Source: Streptomyces wuyuanensis
Lineage (GTDB): Bacteria > Actinomycetota > Actinomycetes > Streptomycetales > Streptomycetaceae
NCBI RefSeq assembly: GCF_900103455.1
Contig: NZ_FNHI01000005.1
Coordinates: 248,001 to 312,000 of the forward strand
Direction: 5' to 3'
Length of the DNA: 64,000 nucleotides
A program made the translations under genes and the position numbers. This document shows, one piece after another, positions 19,074 to 27,913 of this stretch. Below the pieces are notes generated by a model. The model was not told the DNA's origin and ran no database searches. It saw nothing but the letters and a program-made list of their open reading frames with translations. Numbering within the stretch: the first letter of the stretch is position 1; every line of letters starts with the position of its first letter.

Positions 19074-20172
19074 CCGCGGACGGCGGGCGAGCCACCGGGC
19101 CGATACCAGGCTGCCCACCGGCACCCGGCCCACCGACGGCGGCCGGACCCTTCCCGGGCGCGCCGAGCGTCGCAGGCTCGCGAAGAAGGTGAAGAGACGG
19201 CGCCAGCGCTCCGCCGTCAAGGAGATCCCCCTCCTCGTCACGGTGGCGCTGATGATCGCCCTCGTCCTCAAGACCTTCCTCGTGCAGGCGTTCGTCATCC
19301 CCTCCGGCTCGATGGAGCAGACGATCCAGATCGACGACCGGGTGCTGGTCGACAAGCTGACACCGTGGTTCGGCTCCAAGCCCGAGCGGGGCGACGTCGT
19401 CGTCTTCAAGGACCCCGGTGGCTGGCTCCAGGAGGAGCAGACGCCGCGCAAGGACGACCCGGTGGTCGTCAAGCAGGTCAAGGACGTGCTGAGCTTCATC
19501 GGTCTGCTGCCGTCCGACGACGAGCAGGACCTCATCAAGCGGGTCGTCGCCGTCGGCGGCGACACGGTCAAGTGCTGCGACCGGAACGGCAAGGTCACGG
19601 TCAACGACGTCCCGCTGAACGAGCCCTATCTGCACCCCGGCAACGCCCCCTCGAAACTGAGGTTCGACGTACAGGTCCCCGAGGGCCGCTACTTCGTGAT
19701 GGGCGACCACCGCTCGAACTCGGCGGACTCCCGCTTCCATCTCGACGAGGAGTACAGCGGAACCGTCTCGGAGGAGGAGGTCGTCGGACGCGCCGTGGTC
19801 ATCGCCTGGCCGTTCGACCACTGGAGCAAACTGGAGGAGAGGGGAACGTACGCCTCGGTCCCCGATGCGCGCGCCGGGACGGCCACCGCATCCGGACCGT
19901 CGCATAGTGTGTCCTCCCAGGATCACAAAGGACTGGTCCTGCTCCCGAGCCCTGCGGAACTCCCGCTCGTTATGGGAGTAGTGGGCCTGCGCCGTCTCGG
20001 GCGCCGGCCGTCGCACGGAGTGAGGAGTGGATGTGGGGGATTTGGCGGTAGGCGCACGATCCGGACACGACGAGCCCGAGGAGCGGCCCGAGCGGTACGT
20101 GAAGCCCTCCCCCGGTTCCAGTGGCTCCGGCGGCCTTCCCCCCCAGGGCGACGGCGGTTCGGGAGACGGTGA
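19066..20172 (+). CDS. sipX: type I signal peptidase SipX, with C-terminus overlapping sipY
   Basis: A 368-residue signal peptidase. A basic N-terminus (RRRLAKKVKRRRQRSAVKE) precedes one span (about 60-78). Serine is in IPSGSMEQTIQIDDRVL (S82), lysine in DLIKRVVAVGGDTV (K158), and MGDHRSNSADSRFH is box E. The catalytic domain ends near residue 285. After ELPLVMGVVGLRRL the tail becomes Arg/Gly-rich and runs through the first 140 bases of sipY in another frame before TGA at 20172. I recall S. coelicolor SipX as about 320 residues, so the tail may be a stop-codon loss. ATG at 19066 overlaps the sipW end by eight bases. Confidence 0.88.
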   Translation: MGSRGRRASHRADTRLPTGTRPTDGGRTLPGRAERRRLAKKVKRRRQRSAVKEIPLLVTVALMIALVLKTFLVQAFVIPSGSMEQTIQIDDRVLVDKLTPWFGSKPERGDVVVFKDPGGWLQEEQTPRKDDPVVVKQVKDVLSFIGLLPSDDEQDLIKRVVAVGGDTVKCCDRNGKVTVNDVPLNEPYLHPGNAPSKLRFDVQVPEGRYFVMGDHRSNSADSRFHLDEEYSGTVSEEEVVGRAVVIAWPFDHWSKLEERGTYASVPDARAGTATASGPSHSVSSQDHKGLVLLPSPAELPLVMGVVGLRRLGRRPSHGVRSGCGGFGGRRTIRTRRARGAARAVREALPRFQWLRRPSPPGRRRFGRR

Positions 20173-20983
20173 CCCGGCGGACGGCGACGGTTCGTCCGGT
20201 CACGGGGGGAGCAAGCAGCGCTCCTTCTGGAAGGAACTGCCGCTGCTGGTCGGTATCGCGCTGGTCCTGGCGCTGCTGATCAAGACGTTCCTGGTACAGG
20301 CGTTCTCGATTCCGTCGGACTCGATGATGAACACGCTGCAGCGGGGCGACCGGGTGCTCGTCGACAAGCTGACGCCGTGGTTCGGCTCCGAGCCCGAGCG
20401 CGGCGAGGTCGTGGTCTTCCACGACCCGGGCGGCTGGCTGGACGACACCCACTCTCCCGAGCCCAACGCGGTGCAGCAGTTCCTGAGCTTCATCGGCCTG
20501 ATGCCGTCGTCGGAGGAGAAGGACCTGATCAAGCGCGTCATCGCGGTCGGCGGTGACACCGTCTCCTGCAAGAAGGGAGGCAAGGTCATGGTCAACGGCA
20601 AGGCCTTGGACGAGACGTCTTACATCCGCCCGGGCAGTACGCCCTGCGACGACAAGCCGTTCGGTCCGATCCGGGTGCCCGAGGGCCGGATCTGGGTGAT
20701 GGGTGACAACCGGGACAACTCCCTGGACTCCCGCTACCACCAGGAGCTGCCCTACAACGGCACGGTCAGCAACGAGGACGTCGTCGGGCGTGCCGTGGTG
20801 GTGGCCTGGCCGTTCAACCGCTGGTCCACGCTGCCCGTTCCGGACACCTTCGACCAGCCCGGACTGAACTCCGCGGCCCTGATCGGCGGAACCGTCGCGC
20901 CGGGCGCACTGGCCGTGGCCGGCGCGTTGCCGATCGTGCTCGTCCGCCGGAGGAGGCTGACCCGCGGGCGAACCGACGGGTAG
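20033..20983 (+). CDS. sipY: type I signal peptidase SipY
   Basis: A 316-residue signal peptidase. A 65-residue Gly/Asp/Ser-rich cytoplasmic N-terminus is followed by a span near 72-92, the serine in IPSDSMMNTLQRGDRVL (S97), the lysine in DLIKRVIAVGGDTV (K167) and MGDNRDNSLDSRYH. Unlike SipW and SipX it ends in a second membrane span (VAPGALAVAGALPIVLV) and a basic tail. In S. lividans SipY is the main processing enzyme. The GTG at 20033 has GAGGAG five bases upstream; a GTG at 20027 is the alternative. The 5' end overlaps sipX by 140 bases. Confidence 0.93.
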   Translation: MGDLAVGARSGHDEPEERPERYVKPSPGSSGSGGLPPQGDGGSGDGDPADGDGSSGHGGSKQRSFWKELPLLVGIALVLALLIKTFLVQAFSIPSDSMMNTLQRGDRVLVDKLTPWFGSEPERGEVVVFHDPGGWLDDTHSPEPNAVQQFLSFIGLMPSSEEKDLIKRVIAVGGDTVSCKKGGKVMVNGKALDETSYIRPGSTPCDDKPFGPIRVPEGRIWVMGDNRDNSLDSRYHQELPYNGTVSNEDVVGRAVVVAWPFNRWSTLPVPDTFDQPGLNSAALIGGTVAPGALAVAGALPIVLVRRRRLTRGRTDG

Positions 20984-21033
20984 GGTGCCGCTCGGATCAG
21001 CGATCGACGGTCCTGAAGACAGGGAGCGCTGCG

Positions 21034-21783
21034 ATGAGCGGAACAGGACGTACAGGCAGCGGCCACGGCCGCCTCGGCAGTGTGCTGTCGGGGCTCGCCG
21101 TGGCCGTCGGCTGTGTGCTCTTCCTCGGCGGCTTCGTCTGGGGGGCCCTGCTCTACCAGCCATACACGGTGCCGACGGACTCGATGTCCCCGACCGTGGA
21201 GCCGGGGGACCGGGTACTGGCGCAGCGGATCGACGGCTCCGAGGTCCGGCGCGGGGACGTCGTCGTCTTCACCGACAAGGTGTGGGCCGACGCCCCGATG
21301 GTGAAGCGCGTGGTCGGGATCGGCGGGGACAAGGTCGTCTGCTGCGACACCGAAGGCCGGATGACCGTCAACGGCGAGGCCGTCGAGGAACCGTATCTGC
21401 GCGGTGAGGAGCCCGCTTCCCCCATGGGCTTCACCGTGTCCGTGCCCGAGGGGAAGCTCTTCCTCCTCGGCGACGAGCGCAGGACCTCCGTCGACTCCCG
21501 CTCGCACCTTCAGGAGGCCGGCCAGGGCACCGTGCCGAGGGGGGCCGTGAGCGCCCGGCTGGACGCCGTCGCCTGGCCTCTGGGCGGGTTCCTGGAACGG
21601 CCGCGGAGCTTCGCCGCCCTGCCGGGCGGGATCTCGGAGCCGGGGCCCATCCGGCCGGTGCTCGCGTCGGTGGCGCTCGGCGCCGCGCTGATCCTGGGCG
21701 GTGCCGCGTACGGGCCGCTCGCGAAGCTCGCGGGCCGGCGGAAGCAGCCCGCCGCGCGGAGCAGTGCCACCGCGGATGTCTGA
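21034..21783 (+). CDS. sipZ: type I signal peptidase SipZ
   Basis: A 249-residue signal peptidase, the shortest N-terminus of the four. Span 1 lies near 18-40, the serine is in VPTDSMSPTVEPGDRVL (S50), the lysine in PMVKRVVGIGGDKVV (K91), and the box E equivalent is LGDERRTSVDSRSH, where Glu replaces the usual His/Asn. A second span (LASVALGAALILGGAAYG) sits near the C-terminus. ATG at 21034 follows GGGAG. The last eight bases overlap the Nudix gene. Confidence 0.92.
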   Translation: MSGTGRTGSGHGRLGSVLSGLAVAVGCVLFLGGFVWGALLYQPYTVPTDSMSPTVEPGDRVLAQRIDGSEVRRGDVVVFTDKVWADAPMVKRVVGIGGDKVVCCDTEGRMTVNGEAVEEPYLRGEEPASPMGFTVSVPEGKLFLLGDERRTSVDSRSHLQEAGQGTVPRGAVSARLDAVAWPLGGFLERPRSFAALPGGISEPGPIRPVLASVALGAALILGGAAYGPLAKLAGRRKQPAARSSATADV

Positions 21784-22315
21784 GGATCCGGCGGACGGTC
21801 CGGCACCGGAGAGGGCCGCGGAGCGGCCCGGGGGTGCGCTGCGCCGCGTCTCCCGGGTGATCCTGTTGGATCCCGACGACCGCGTCCTGCTCCTGCACGG
21901 CTTCGAGCCGGACGATCCCGACGACGACTGGTGGTTCACACCCGGGGGCGGGGTCGAGGGCGCGGAGTCCCGCGAGGAGGCCGCACTGCGCGAGCTGGCC
22001 GAGGAGACGGGAATCACAGACGTCGAGCTGGGGCCGGTGATCTGGCAGCGGGAGTGCTCTTTCCCGTTCGACGGGCGGCGCTGGGACCAGGACGAGTGGT
22101 ACTACCTGGCACGTACCCGGCAGACGGCGACCAGCCTGGCCGGCCTGACCCGGCTGGAGCGGCGCAGTGTCGCGGGGCTGAGGTGGTGGACCTCCGCCGA
22201 ACTGTCGGCGGCGCGTGAGACGGTGTATCCGACCAGGCTCGCCGAGCTGCTTCGCACGCTGCTCGACGAGGGGCCTCCGAATGCGCCTGTGGTCCTGGCC
22301 CGGGAAATCGCCTAG
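21776..22315 (+). CDS. Nudix hydrolase
   Basis: A 179-residue pyrophosphohydrolase of nucleoside diphosphate derivatives. The 23-residue Nudix box is complete: G(x5)E(x7)REL(x)EE(x)GI, starting in the GGGVEGAESREEA sequence near residue 63. The N-terminal strand RRVSRVILLDPDDRVLLLHG is typical. Substrate is unknown. It overlaps sipZ by eight bases and is therefore in the same transcription unit. Confidence 0.88.
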   Translation: MSEDPADGPAPERAAERPGGALRRVSRVILLDPDDRVLLLHGFEPDDPDDDWWFTPGGGVEGAESREEAALRELAEETGITDVELGPVIWQRECSFPFDGRRWDQDEWYYLARTRQTATSLAGLTRLERRSVAGLRWWTSAELSAARETVYPTRLAELLRTLLDEGPPNAPVVLAREIA

Positions 22316-22370
22316 GGACGCAGGGGGCTGGCGCACAATAGGGGGACGCACGGCTGAAGGGGAACATGCC

Positions 22371-22679
22371 ATGAGCGCCGAGGACCTCGAGAAGTACGAG
22401 ACCGAGATGGAGCTGAAGCTCTACCGGGAGTACCGCGACGTCGTCGGTCTGTTCAAATACGTGATCGAGACCGAGCGTCGTTTCTACCTCACCAACGACT
22501 ACGAGATGCAGGTGCACTCGGTGCAGGGTGAGGTCTTCTTCGAGGTCTCCATGGCGGATGCCTGGGTGTGGGACATGTACCGGCCGGCCAGGTTCGTCAA
22601 GCAGGTCCGGGTCCTCACGTTCAAGGACGTGAACATCGAGGAGCTGAACAAGAGCGATCTGGAGCTCCCCCAGAGCTGA
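22371..22679 (+). CDS. conserved actinobacterial DUF2469 protein
   Basis: A 102-residue acidic protein ([20 protein letters not shown], then [15 protein letters not shown] and [19 protein letters not shown]). It is almost invariant across actinobacteria and sits upstream of yraN in most of them. No biochemical function is known to me. The ATG at 22371 has AAGGGGAAC upstream, and CACAAT at 22334 may be a -10. Confidence 0.9.
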   Translation: MSAEDLEKYETEMELKLYREYRDVVGLFKYVIETERRFYLTNDYEMQVHSVQGEVFFEVSMADAWVWDMYRPARFVKQVRVLTFKDVNIEELNKSDLELPQS

Positions 22680-22786
22680 CCCTCACCCGAACGGGTGGCC
22701 CGCTTTTCCACAGCGAGGCGGTTGTCCACCAAGATCCACTCGCCGGTGCCGAAGGCGGCAGAGTCGGTGCCGGAGGTGGTGCCGAG

Positions 22787-23167
22787 ATGAACACGACGGG
22801 GGCACTGGGGCGGTACGGCGAGGAGCTGGCGGCCAGGCGGCTCGCCGCGGCCGGGATGGACCTGCTCGCCCGGAACTGGCGATGCGGACGCGCCGGCGAG
22901 ATCGACATCGTGGCCCGGGACGGGGACGCGATCGTCGTCTGCGAGGTCAAGACCCGCAGGGGCGGCCCGGACGGGCGGACGCCCTTCGAGCATCCGATGG
23001 CCGCGATCACACCCGCCAAGGCGGACCGGCTCAGACACCTGGCCGCCTGCTGGCTGGAGCGGCACGGCGGACCACCGCCCCCGGGCGGGGTCCGGATCGA
23101 TCTCGTCGGGGTGGTCGTGCCCCGGCGGGGCGCGCCCCGGGTCGAGCACGTGACGGGGGTGGCCTGA
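22787..23167 (+). CDS. YraN family (UPF0102) nuclease-like protein
   Basis: A 126-residue protein with the restriction-endonuclease-like fold motif [25 protein letters not shown], split here as GEIDIVA and VCEVKTR, equivalent to the E-x(n)-D-x(n)-ExK metal site. It starts [18 protein letters not shown], the family's usual start. Cellular role is unsettled, although its position before comM and dprA suggests DNA handling. The TGA overlaps the comM ATG. Confidence 0.88.
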   Translation: MNTTGALGRYGEELAARRLAAAGMDLLARNWRCGRAGEIDIVARDGDAIVVCEVKTRRGGPDGRTPFEHPMAAITPAKADRLRHLAACWLERHGGPPPPGGVRIDLVGVVVPRRGAPRVEHVTGVA

Positions 23168-24792
23168 TGGGGTTCGCGCGCACGTGCTCGGTGGCACTGG
23201 TGGGCGTCGAGGGCGTGGTCGTGGAGGTCCAGGCGGACCTGGAACCGGGGGTCGCGGCCTTCGCACTGGTCGGGCTGCCGGACAAGAGCCTCGTGGAGAG
23301 CCGTGACCGGGTCCGGGCGGCCGTCGTCAACTCCGGCGCCGAGTGGCCGCAGAAGAAGCTCACGGTCGGGCTCAGTCCGGCCTCCGTGCCCAAGAGCGGC
23401 AGCGGGTTCGACCTCGCCGTCGCCTGTGCGGTCCTGGGCGCGGCGGAGCGCATCGATCCCAGGGCGATCGCGGACCTCGTGATCCTCGGCGAGCTGGGTC
23501 TCGACGGCAGGGTGCGGCCCGTACGGGGAGTCCTGCCCGCGGTCCTCGCCGCGGCTGAGGCGGGCTACCGGCAGGTCGTGGTGCCCGAGCGGACCGCGGG
23601 AGAGGCATCCCTCGTGCCCGGCGTCTCGGTCCTCGGGGTGCGCAGTCTCCGTCAGCTGATCGCCGTGCTGGGCGACGAGCCGGTGCCGCAGGAGGAACCC
23701 GACGGCGACGGCCGGCCCGACGCCATGCTCGCCGGGCTGACGGTGCCCGGCGCCGGGGTGGGCACGGGGATCGCCGCCGGCACGGGCCTGGACGAGGGCG
23801 CCCTCCCCGACCTGGCGGACGTGGCCGGGCAGCACGGTGCGCGCACCGCCGTCGAGGTGGCCGCGGCCGGGGGCCACCACCTGCTGCTCCAGGGGCCTCC
23901 GGGCGCGGGCAAGACGATGCTGGCGGAGCGGCTCCCGTCCGTGCTTCCGCCGCTCACCCGCAAGGAGTCCCTCGAGGTCACCGCCGTCCATTCGGTCGCC
24001 GGCGTCCTGCCGCCCGGTGAGCCGCTGGTGCGCACACCGCCCTACTGCGCCCCGCACCACTCGGCGACGATGCAGTCCCTCGTGGGAGGCGGACAGGGCA
24101 TGCCGAGACCCGGAGCCGTCTCCCTGGCGCACAGGGGTGTCCTGTTCCTCGACGAGGCCCCGGAGTTCTCCGGCAAGGCTCTCGACGCCCTCCGCCAGCC
24201 ACTGGAATCGGGCCATGTGATCGTCGCGCGGAGTGCGGGGGTCGTGCGGCTCCCCGCCCGCTTCCTCATGGTGCTGGCGGCCAACCCCTGTCCGTGCGGG
24301 CGCCACACCCTGCACGGCGCGGGATGCGACTGCCCCGCCTCGCTGATCCGGCGGTACCAGGCGCGGCTCTCGGGCCCTCTGCTCGACCGGGTCGACCTGC
24401 GTGTCGAGGTGGAACCGGTCAGCCGGGCCGACCTGCTGGGCCGGGGCGCCCGGGGAGAGAGCTCCGCGTCCGTCGCGGCCCGGGTGGGGGAGGCCCGGGA
24501 CAGAGCAGCGGCCCGGCTGGACGGCACCCCGTGGCGCGCCAACAGCGAGGTGCCGGGGCACGAGCTGCGCACCCGCTGGCACTCCGCTCCCGGCGCGCTC
24601 GCCGCGGCCGAGCGCGACATGGAGCGCGGTCTGCTCACGGCCCGTGGCATGGACCGTGTGCTCCGGGTCGCCTGGACGATCGCCGATCTCGCCGGGCACG
24701 GCCGACCCGACGCCGCAGACGTGGACCTCGCACTCCAACTGCGCACGGGCATCGCCCGGGGCATCCCGGCGGGCTTCGGAGCCGAACGGTGA
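23167..24792 (+). CDS. comM: ComM/YifB family Mg-chelatase-like AAA ATPase
   Basis: A 541-residue protein. The N-terminal Lon-like domain begins [19 protein letters not shown], the central AAA+ domain has GPPGAGKT near 244 and VLFLDEAPEFS, and a cysteine cluster (NPCPCGRHTLHGAGCDC) lies near 375-395. In Vibrio, ComM is a hexameric helicase that drives branch migration during natural transformation; in non-competent Streptomyces the role is unknown, perhaps general recombination. It lies between yraN and dprA, the usual actinobacterial order. Confidence 0.9.
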   Translation: MGFARTCSVALVGVEGVVVEVQADLEPGVAAFALVGLPDKSLVESRDRVRAAVVNSGAEWPQKKLTVGLSPASVPKSGSGFDLAVACAVLGAAERIDPRAIADLVILGELGLDGRVRPVRGVLPAVLAAAEAGYRQVVVPERTAGEASLVPGVSVLGVRSLRQLIAVLGDEPVPQEEPDGDGRPDAMLAGLTVPGAGVGTGIAAGTGLDEGALPDLADVAGQHGARTAVEVAAAGGHHLLLQGPPGAGKTMLAERLPSVLPPLTRKESLEVTAVHSVAGVLPPGEPLVRTPPYCAPHHSATMQSLVGGGQGMPRPGAVSLAHRGVLFLDEAPEFSGKALDALRQPLESGHVIVARSAGVVRLPARFLMVLAANPCPCGRHTLHGAGCDCPASLIRRYQARLSGPLLDRVDLRVEVEPVSRADLLGRGARGESSASVAARVGEARDRAAARLDGTPWRANSEVPGHELRTRWHSAPGALAAAERDMERGLLTARGMDRVLRVAWTIADLAGHGRPDAADVDLALQLRTGIARGIPAGFGAER

Positions 24793-24819
24793 GCGCGGCG
24801 GGCACGGCCGCGCCGAGCC

Positions 24820-24867
24820 GGCTCCCGGACGGGCTCCCGAGCGGGCTCCCGGACAGGCTCCCGAGCG
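24820..24867 (+). repeat. four 12-base tandem repeats between comM and dprA
   Basis: Units GGCTCCCGGACG, GGCTCCCGAGCG, GGCTCCCGGACA and GGCTCCCGAGCG follow one another, so the block is two nearly identical 24-base units. It fills half of the 94-base gap before dprA. Confidence 0.85.
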
Positions 24868-24886
24868 CGGCGAACGGAGCGCGGAC

Positions 24887-26053
24887 ATGAGTGCCGGCGC
24901 CAGTGACGAGGAGCGCAGGGCGCGTGCCGCGTTGACGAGGGTCGTCGAACCGGGTGATGAACGTGCGGGGAGGTGGCTGCGCCGGCACGGCCCGGTGGAA
25001 CTCCTGGCCCGTCTCTCCGCACCCGTCCCGACCGAGGGCGACCTCCCCGGCGCGGGGGAGCGGAGGATCCAGGGCTACCGGATGCGTGCCGCGGTGGTCC
25101 GCCCCGAACACGATCTCGAGCGGGTGGCCGAGCTGGGCGGCCGCTTCCTGTGCCCGGGGGATCCCGAGTGGCCGGGGCAGCTGGACGACCTCGGAGACGC
25201 ACGGCCGGTCGGGCTCTGGGTCCGAGGCCGTCCCGACCTGCGGATATGGGCCCTGCGCTCGGTCGCCTTGGTGGGCGCGAGAGCCTGTACACCGTACGGG
25301 GCGCATGTGGCGGGAAACCTCGCCTCGGGCCTCGCCGAGCGCGGCTGGGTGGTCGTCTCCGGCGCGGCGTACGGAGTCGACGCCGCCGCCCACCGAGGTG
25401 CTCTGTCCGCGGAGGGCGCCACGGTCGCCGTGCTCGCGTGCGGAGTGGACGCCGTCTATCCCCGGGGTCACGCGGAGTTGATCCGCCGAGTGGTGGAACA
25501 GGGCCTGATCGTCGCCGAGTTGCCGCCCGGATCCCACCCCACCCGCAGCAGGTTCGTGCTGCGTAACCGGGTCATCGCGGCCCTGTCCCGCGGCACGGTC
25601 GTCGTGGAGGCCGAGTACCGGAGCGGTTCACTCGCCACGGCCCGTGCCGCCGAGCGCCTCGGCCGGTTCACCATGGGCGTTCCCGGCCCTGTCACCAGCG
25701 GGCTCTCCGCAGGGGTGCACGAACTCCTGCGCAGCGGCGCGGTGCTGGTCACCGACGCCGACGAAGTGGTCGAACTGGTCGGCGACATCGGCGATCTGGC
25801 CCCTGCGCGCCGTGGGCCGGTCGTCCCACGGGACCTCCTCGGCCCCGGATGCGCGCGTGTCCTGGAGTCTCTCCCGGTCAGCGGTGCCCTCGACGGCCGG
25901 GACATCGCGGATCGCGCCGGCACCACGCCCGACGACGCCCTCGCGAGGCTGTACGAACTGCACTCCCTGGGCTTCGTCGAACGCCACGGGGACCGCTGGC
26001 AGTTGGCCACAGCCGCCACAACGGGCTCGAACGCACGGCGAGGCGGTGCTTGA
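24887..26053 (+). CDS. dprA: DNA processing protein DprA
   Basis: A 388-residue DprA. The Rossmann domain shows VALVGARACTPYGAHVAGNL, VVSGAAYGVDAAAHRGAL and the conserved FVLRNRVIAALSRGTVVVEA. The C-terminal 70 residues form the winged-helix domain (GTTPDDALARLYELHSLGFV). DprA loads RecA on single-stranded DNA during transformation; in Streptomyces it is conserved though natural competence is not established. The ATG at 24887 is used; the GTG that overlaps the comM stop is in another frame. Confidence 0.92.
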   Translation: MSAGASDEERRARAALTRVVEPGDERAGRWLRRHGPVELLARLSAPVPTEGDLPGAGERRIQGYRMRAAVVRPEHDLERVAELGGRFLCPGDPEWPGQLDDLGDARPVGLWVRGRPDLRIWALRSVALVGARACTPYGAHVAGNLASGLAERGWVVVSGAAYGVDAAAHRGALSAEGATVAVLACGVDAVYPRGHAELIRRVVEQGLIVAELPPGSHPTRSRFVLRNRVIAALSRGTVVVEAEYRSGSLATARAAERLGRFTMGVPGPVTSGLSAGVHELLRSGAVLVTDADEVVELVGDIGDLAPARRGPVVPRDLLGPGCARVLESLPVSGALDGRDIADRAGTTPDDALARLYELHSLGFVERHGDRWQLATAATTGSNARRGGA

Positions 26054-26304
26054 CCAGGGGCATTCGGGTGAAAGGGTGAGCCCGGTGGCCCCGGCGGCAC
26101 TTCCGCGACACCTTGGGGGCCGGTGCCCGCAGCTCCGGCCCCCGTTCGAAGATGTGGCCGACGGTACACACCCACCGAGGCGCGATCCGCCGTCGTTCGC
26201 GCACCGCAATCCCCCAGTCACGCTACGCTCACCAGGTTCACCGCCCAGCCACCGGCCCAACCCGTCCCGTCACGCCCCACAGCAGAACGGCTCAAAGGCA
26301 ACGC
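26054..26304. other. dprA-whiG intergenic region
   Basis: The 251 bases must contain the whiG promoter. I see no clear -35/-10 pair and no conserved frame; AAAGG at 26295 serves as the whiG ribosome binding site. No integrated element lies here, whereas the S. coelicolor numbering I recall (SCO5604 dprA, SCO5621 whiG) implies extra genes between the two. Confidence 0.4.
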
Positions 26305-27141
26305 ATGCCCCAGCACACCTCCGGGTCTGACCACGCGGCAGTTCCCCCCGCTGCCCGTGGTTCCGTGCGGCCGTCCGCGCCCTCGTCGCTCGAAGAGCTG
26401 TGGCGGTCGTACAAGGCAACCGGCGACGACCGGCTGCGGGAGCAGCTGATCCTGCACTACTCACCGCTGGTGAAGTACGTCGCGGGACGGGTGAGCGTCG
26501 GGCTGCCGTCCAATGTCGAGCAGGCCGACTTCGTCTCCTCCGGGGTCTTCGGACTCATCGACGCGATCGAGAAGTTCGACATCGAGCGCTCGATCAAGTT
26601 CGAGACGTACGCGATCACCCGGATCCGCGGCGCCATGATCGACGAGTTGCGGGCACTGGACTGGATTCCGCGCTCAGTGCGGCAGAAGGCTCGCAACGTC
26701 GAGCGCGCGTACGCCACGCTGGAGGCGCAACTGCGGCGCACCCCCTCGGAGAGCGAGGTCGCCGCTGAGATGGGCATCTCGCTCGAGGAACTGCACTCCG
26801 TCTTCAGCCAGTTGTCCCTGGCCAACGTCGTCGCACTGGAGGAACTGCTCCACGTCGGGGGCGAGGGCGGCGACCGGCTCAGCCTCATGGACACGCTGGA
26901 GGACACCGCCGCCGACAACCCGGTGGAGGTGGCCGAGGACCGCGAGCTGCGGCGCCTTCTCGCCCGCGCGATCAACACCCTCCCCGACCGGGAGAAGACC
27001 GTCGTCACGCTCTACTACTACGAGGGCCTGACTCTGGCCGAGATCGGCAACGTCCTGGGCGTCACCGAGAGCCGGGTCAGCCAGATCCACACCAAGTCAG
27101 TGCTGCAGCTCAGGGCGAAGCTGGCCGACGTCGCACGGTGA
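26305..27141 (+). CDS. whiG: sporulation sigma factor WhiG
   Basis: A 278-residue sigma factor of the FliA (motility-type) group that starts the sporulation programme of aerial hyphae; known targets in Streptomyces are whiI and whiH, and it is held by the anti-sigma factor RsiG with c-di-GMP. Region 2 includes [14 protein letters not shown] and [19 protein letters not shown], region 2.4 [20 protein letters not shown], and region 4 ends with [20 protein letters not shown]. The ATG at 26305 follows AAAGG. Length matches S. coelicolor WhiG (280). Confidence 0.96.
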   Translation: MPQHTSGSDHAAVPPAARGSVRPSAPSSLEELWRSYKATGDDRLREQLILHYSPLVKYVAGRVSVGLPSNVEQADFVSSGVFGLIDAIEKFDIERSIKFETYAITRIRGAMIDELRALDWIPRSVRQKARNVERAYATLEAQLRRTPSESEVAAEMGISLEELHSVFSQLSLANVVALEELLHVGGEGGDRLSLMDTLEDTAADNPVEVAEDRELRRLLARAINTLPDREKTVVTLYYYEGLTLAEIGNVLGVTESRVSQIHTKSVLQLRAKLADVAR

Positions 27142-27241
27142 GGCGGCCCGGCGGGCGGCAGGACACGGGGAGCCGGCAGCGGCCGGGGAGGAACCGTCAC
27201 TGTCCCGCCCGTGCGTGCCGCCGTCGCCGTAAAGTGGTCCC

Positions 27242-27826
27242 GTGCCAAGGATTCGAGCGGCCTCCGTGGCCGAGCACCGGACCATGCAGCGTGCCGCCCT
27301 GCTGGACGCTGCGCGCTCCCTGTTGTCCGAAGGCGGGACGGACGCGCTGACCTTCCCCGCCCTCGCCGAACGCACCGGCCTGGCCAGGTCCTCCGTGTAC
27401 GAGTACTTCCGCTCCCGTGCCGCGGTCGTCGAGGAGCTGTGTGCGGTCGACTTCCCGGTGTGGGCCGCGGAGGTCGAGACCGCCATGGCGGGCTCGGACA
27501 CCCCCGAGGGCAAGGTCGAGGCGTATGTGCGCCGTCAGCTGGAACTCGTCGGCGACCGGCGGCACCGGGCCGTCGTCGCGATCTCCGCGAGCGAGCTGGA
27601 CGACGGAGCCCGGGAGAAGATCCGTGCGGCGCACGGCGGGCTGATCGCCATGATCGTGGAGGCGCTCGGGGAACTGGGGCACCAGCAGCCCCGTCTGGCG
27701 GCCATGCTCCTCCAGGGGGTCGTGGACGCGGCGGTGCGCCGCATCGAGCTGGGCGCCGCCGAGGACCCCTCTTCCATTGCGGAGGCCGCGGTCTCCATGG
27801 CGCTCCGCGGAGTCCTGGGCGACTGA
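27242..27826 (+). CDS. TetR/AcrR family transcriptional regulator
   Basis: A 194-residue regulator. The DNA-binding helix-turn-helix is LTFPALAERTGLARSSVYEY (residues 37-56), followed by a ligand-binding domain without recognisable specificity. The GTG at 27242 lacks a ribosome binding site and follows TAAAGT at 27230 by six bases, so it may be translated from a leaderless message. The nearest neighbours are whiG (100 bases upstream) and the M23-like gene (convergent), neither of which looks like a typical target. Confidence 0.85.
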   Translation: MPRIRAASVAEHRTMQRAALLDAARSLLSEGGTDALTFPALAERTGLARSSVYEYFRSRAAVVEELCAVDFPVWAAEVETAMAGSDTPEGKVEAYVRRQLELVGDRRHRAVVAISASELDDGAREKIRAAHGGLIAMIVEALGELGHQQPRLAAMLLQGVVDAAVRRIELGAAEDPSSIAEAAVSMALRGVLGD

Positions 27827-27913
27827 GCGGGCGCCGGCTCCGCCCGCCCGATCCCGTGCTTCGTCCCCGGCCCGACCGGGCCCCGGGCCGATCCGGCCCG
27901 CGAGCATCGGGCC

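Noticed and set aside
17502..19604. A 700-codon minus-strand frame
   Set aside because: It covers trmD, rplS and two signal peptidases on the other strand; it is only an antisense opening.
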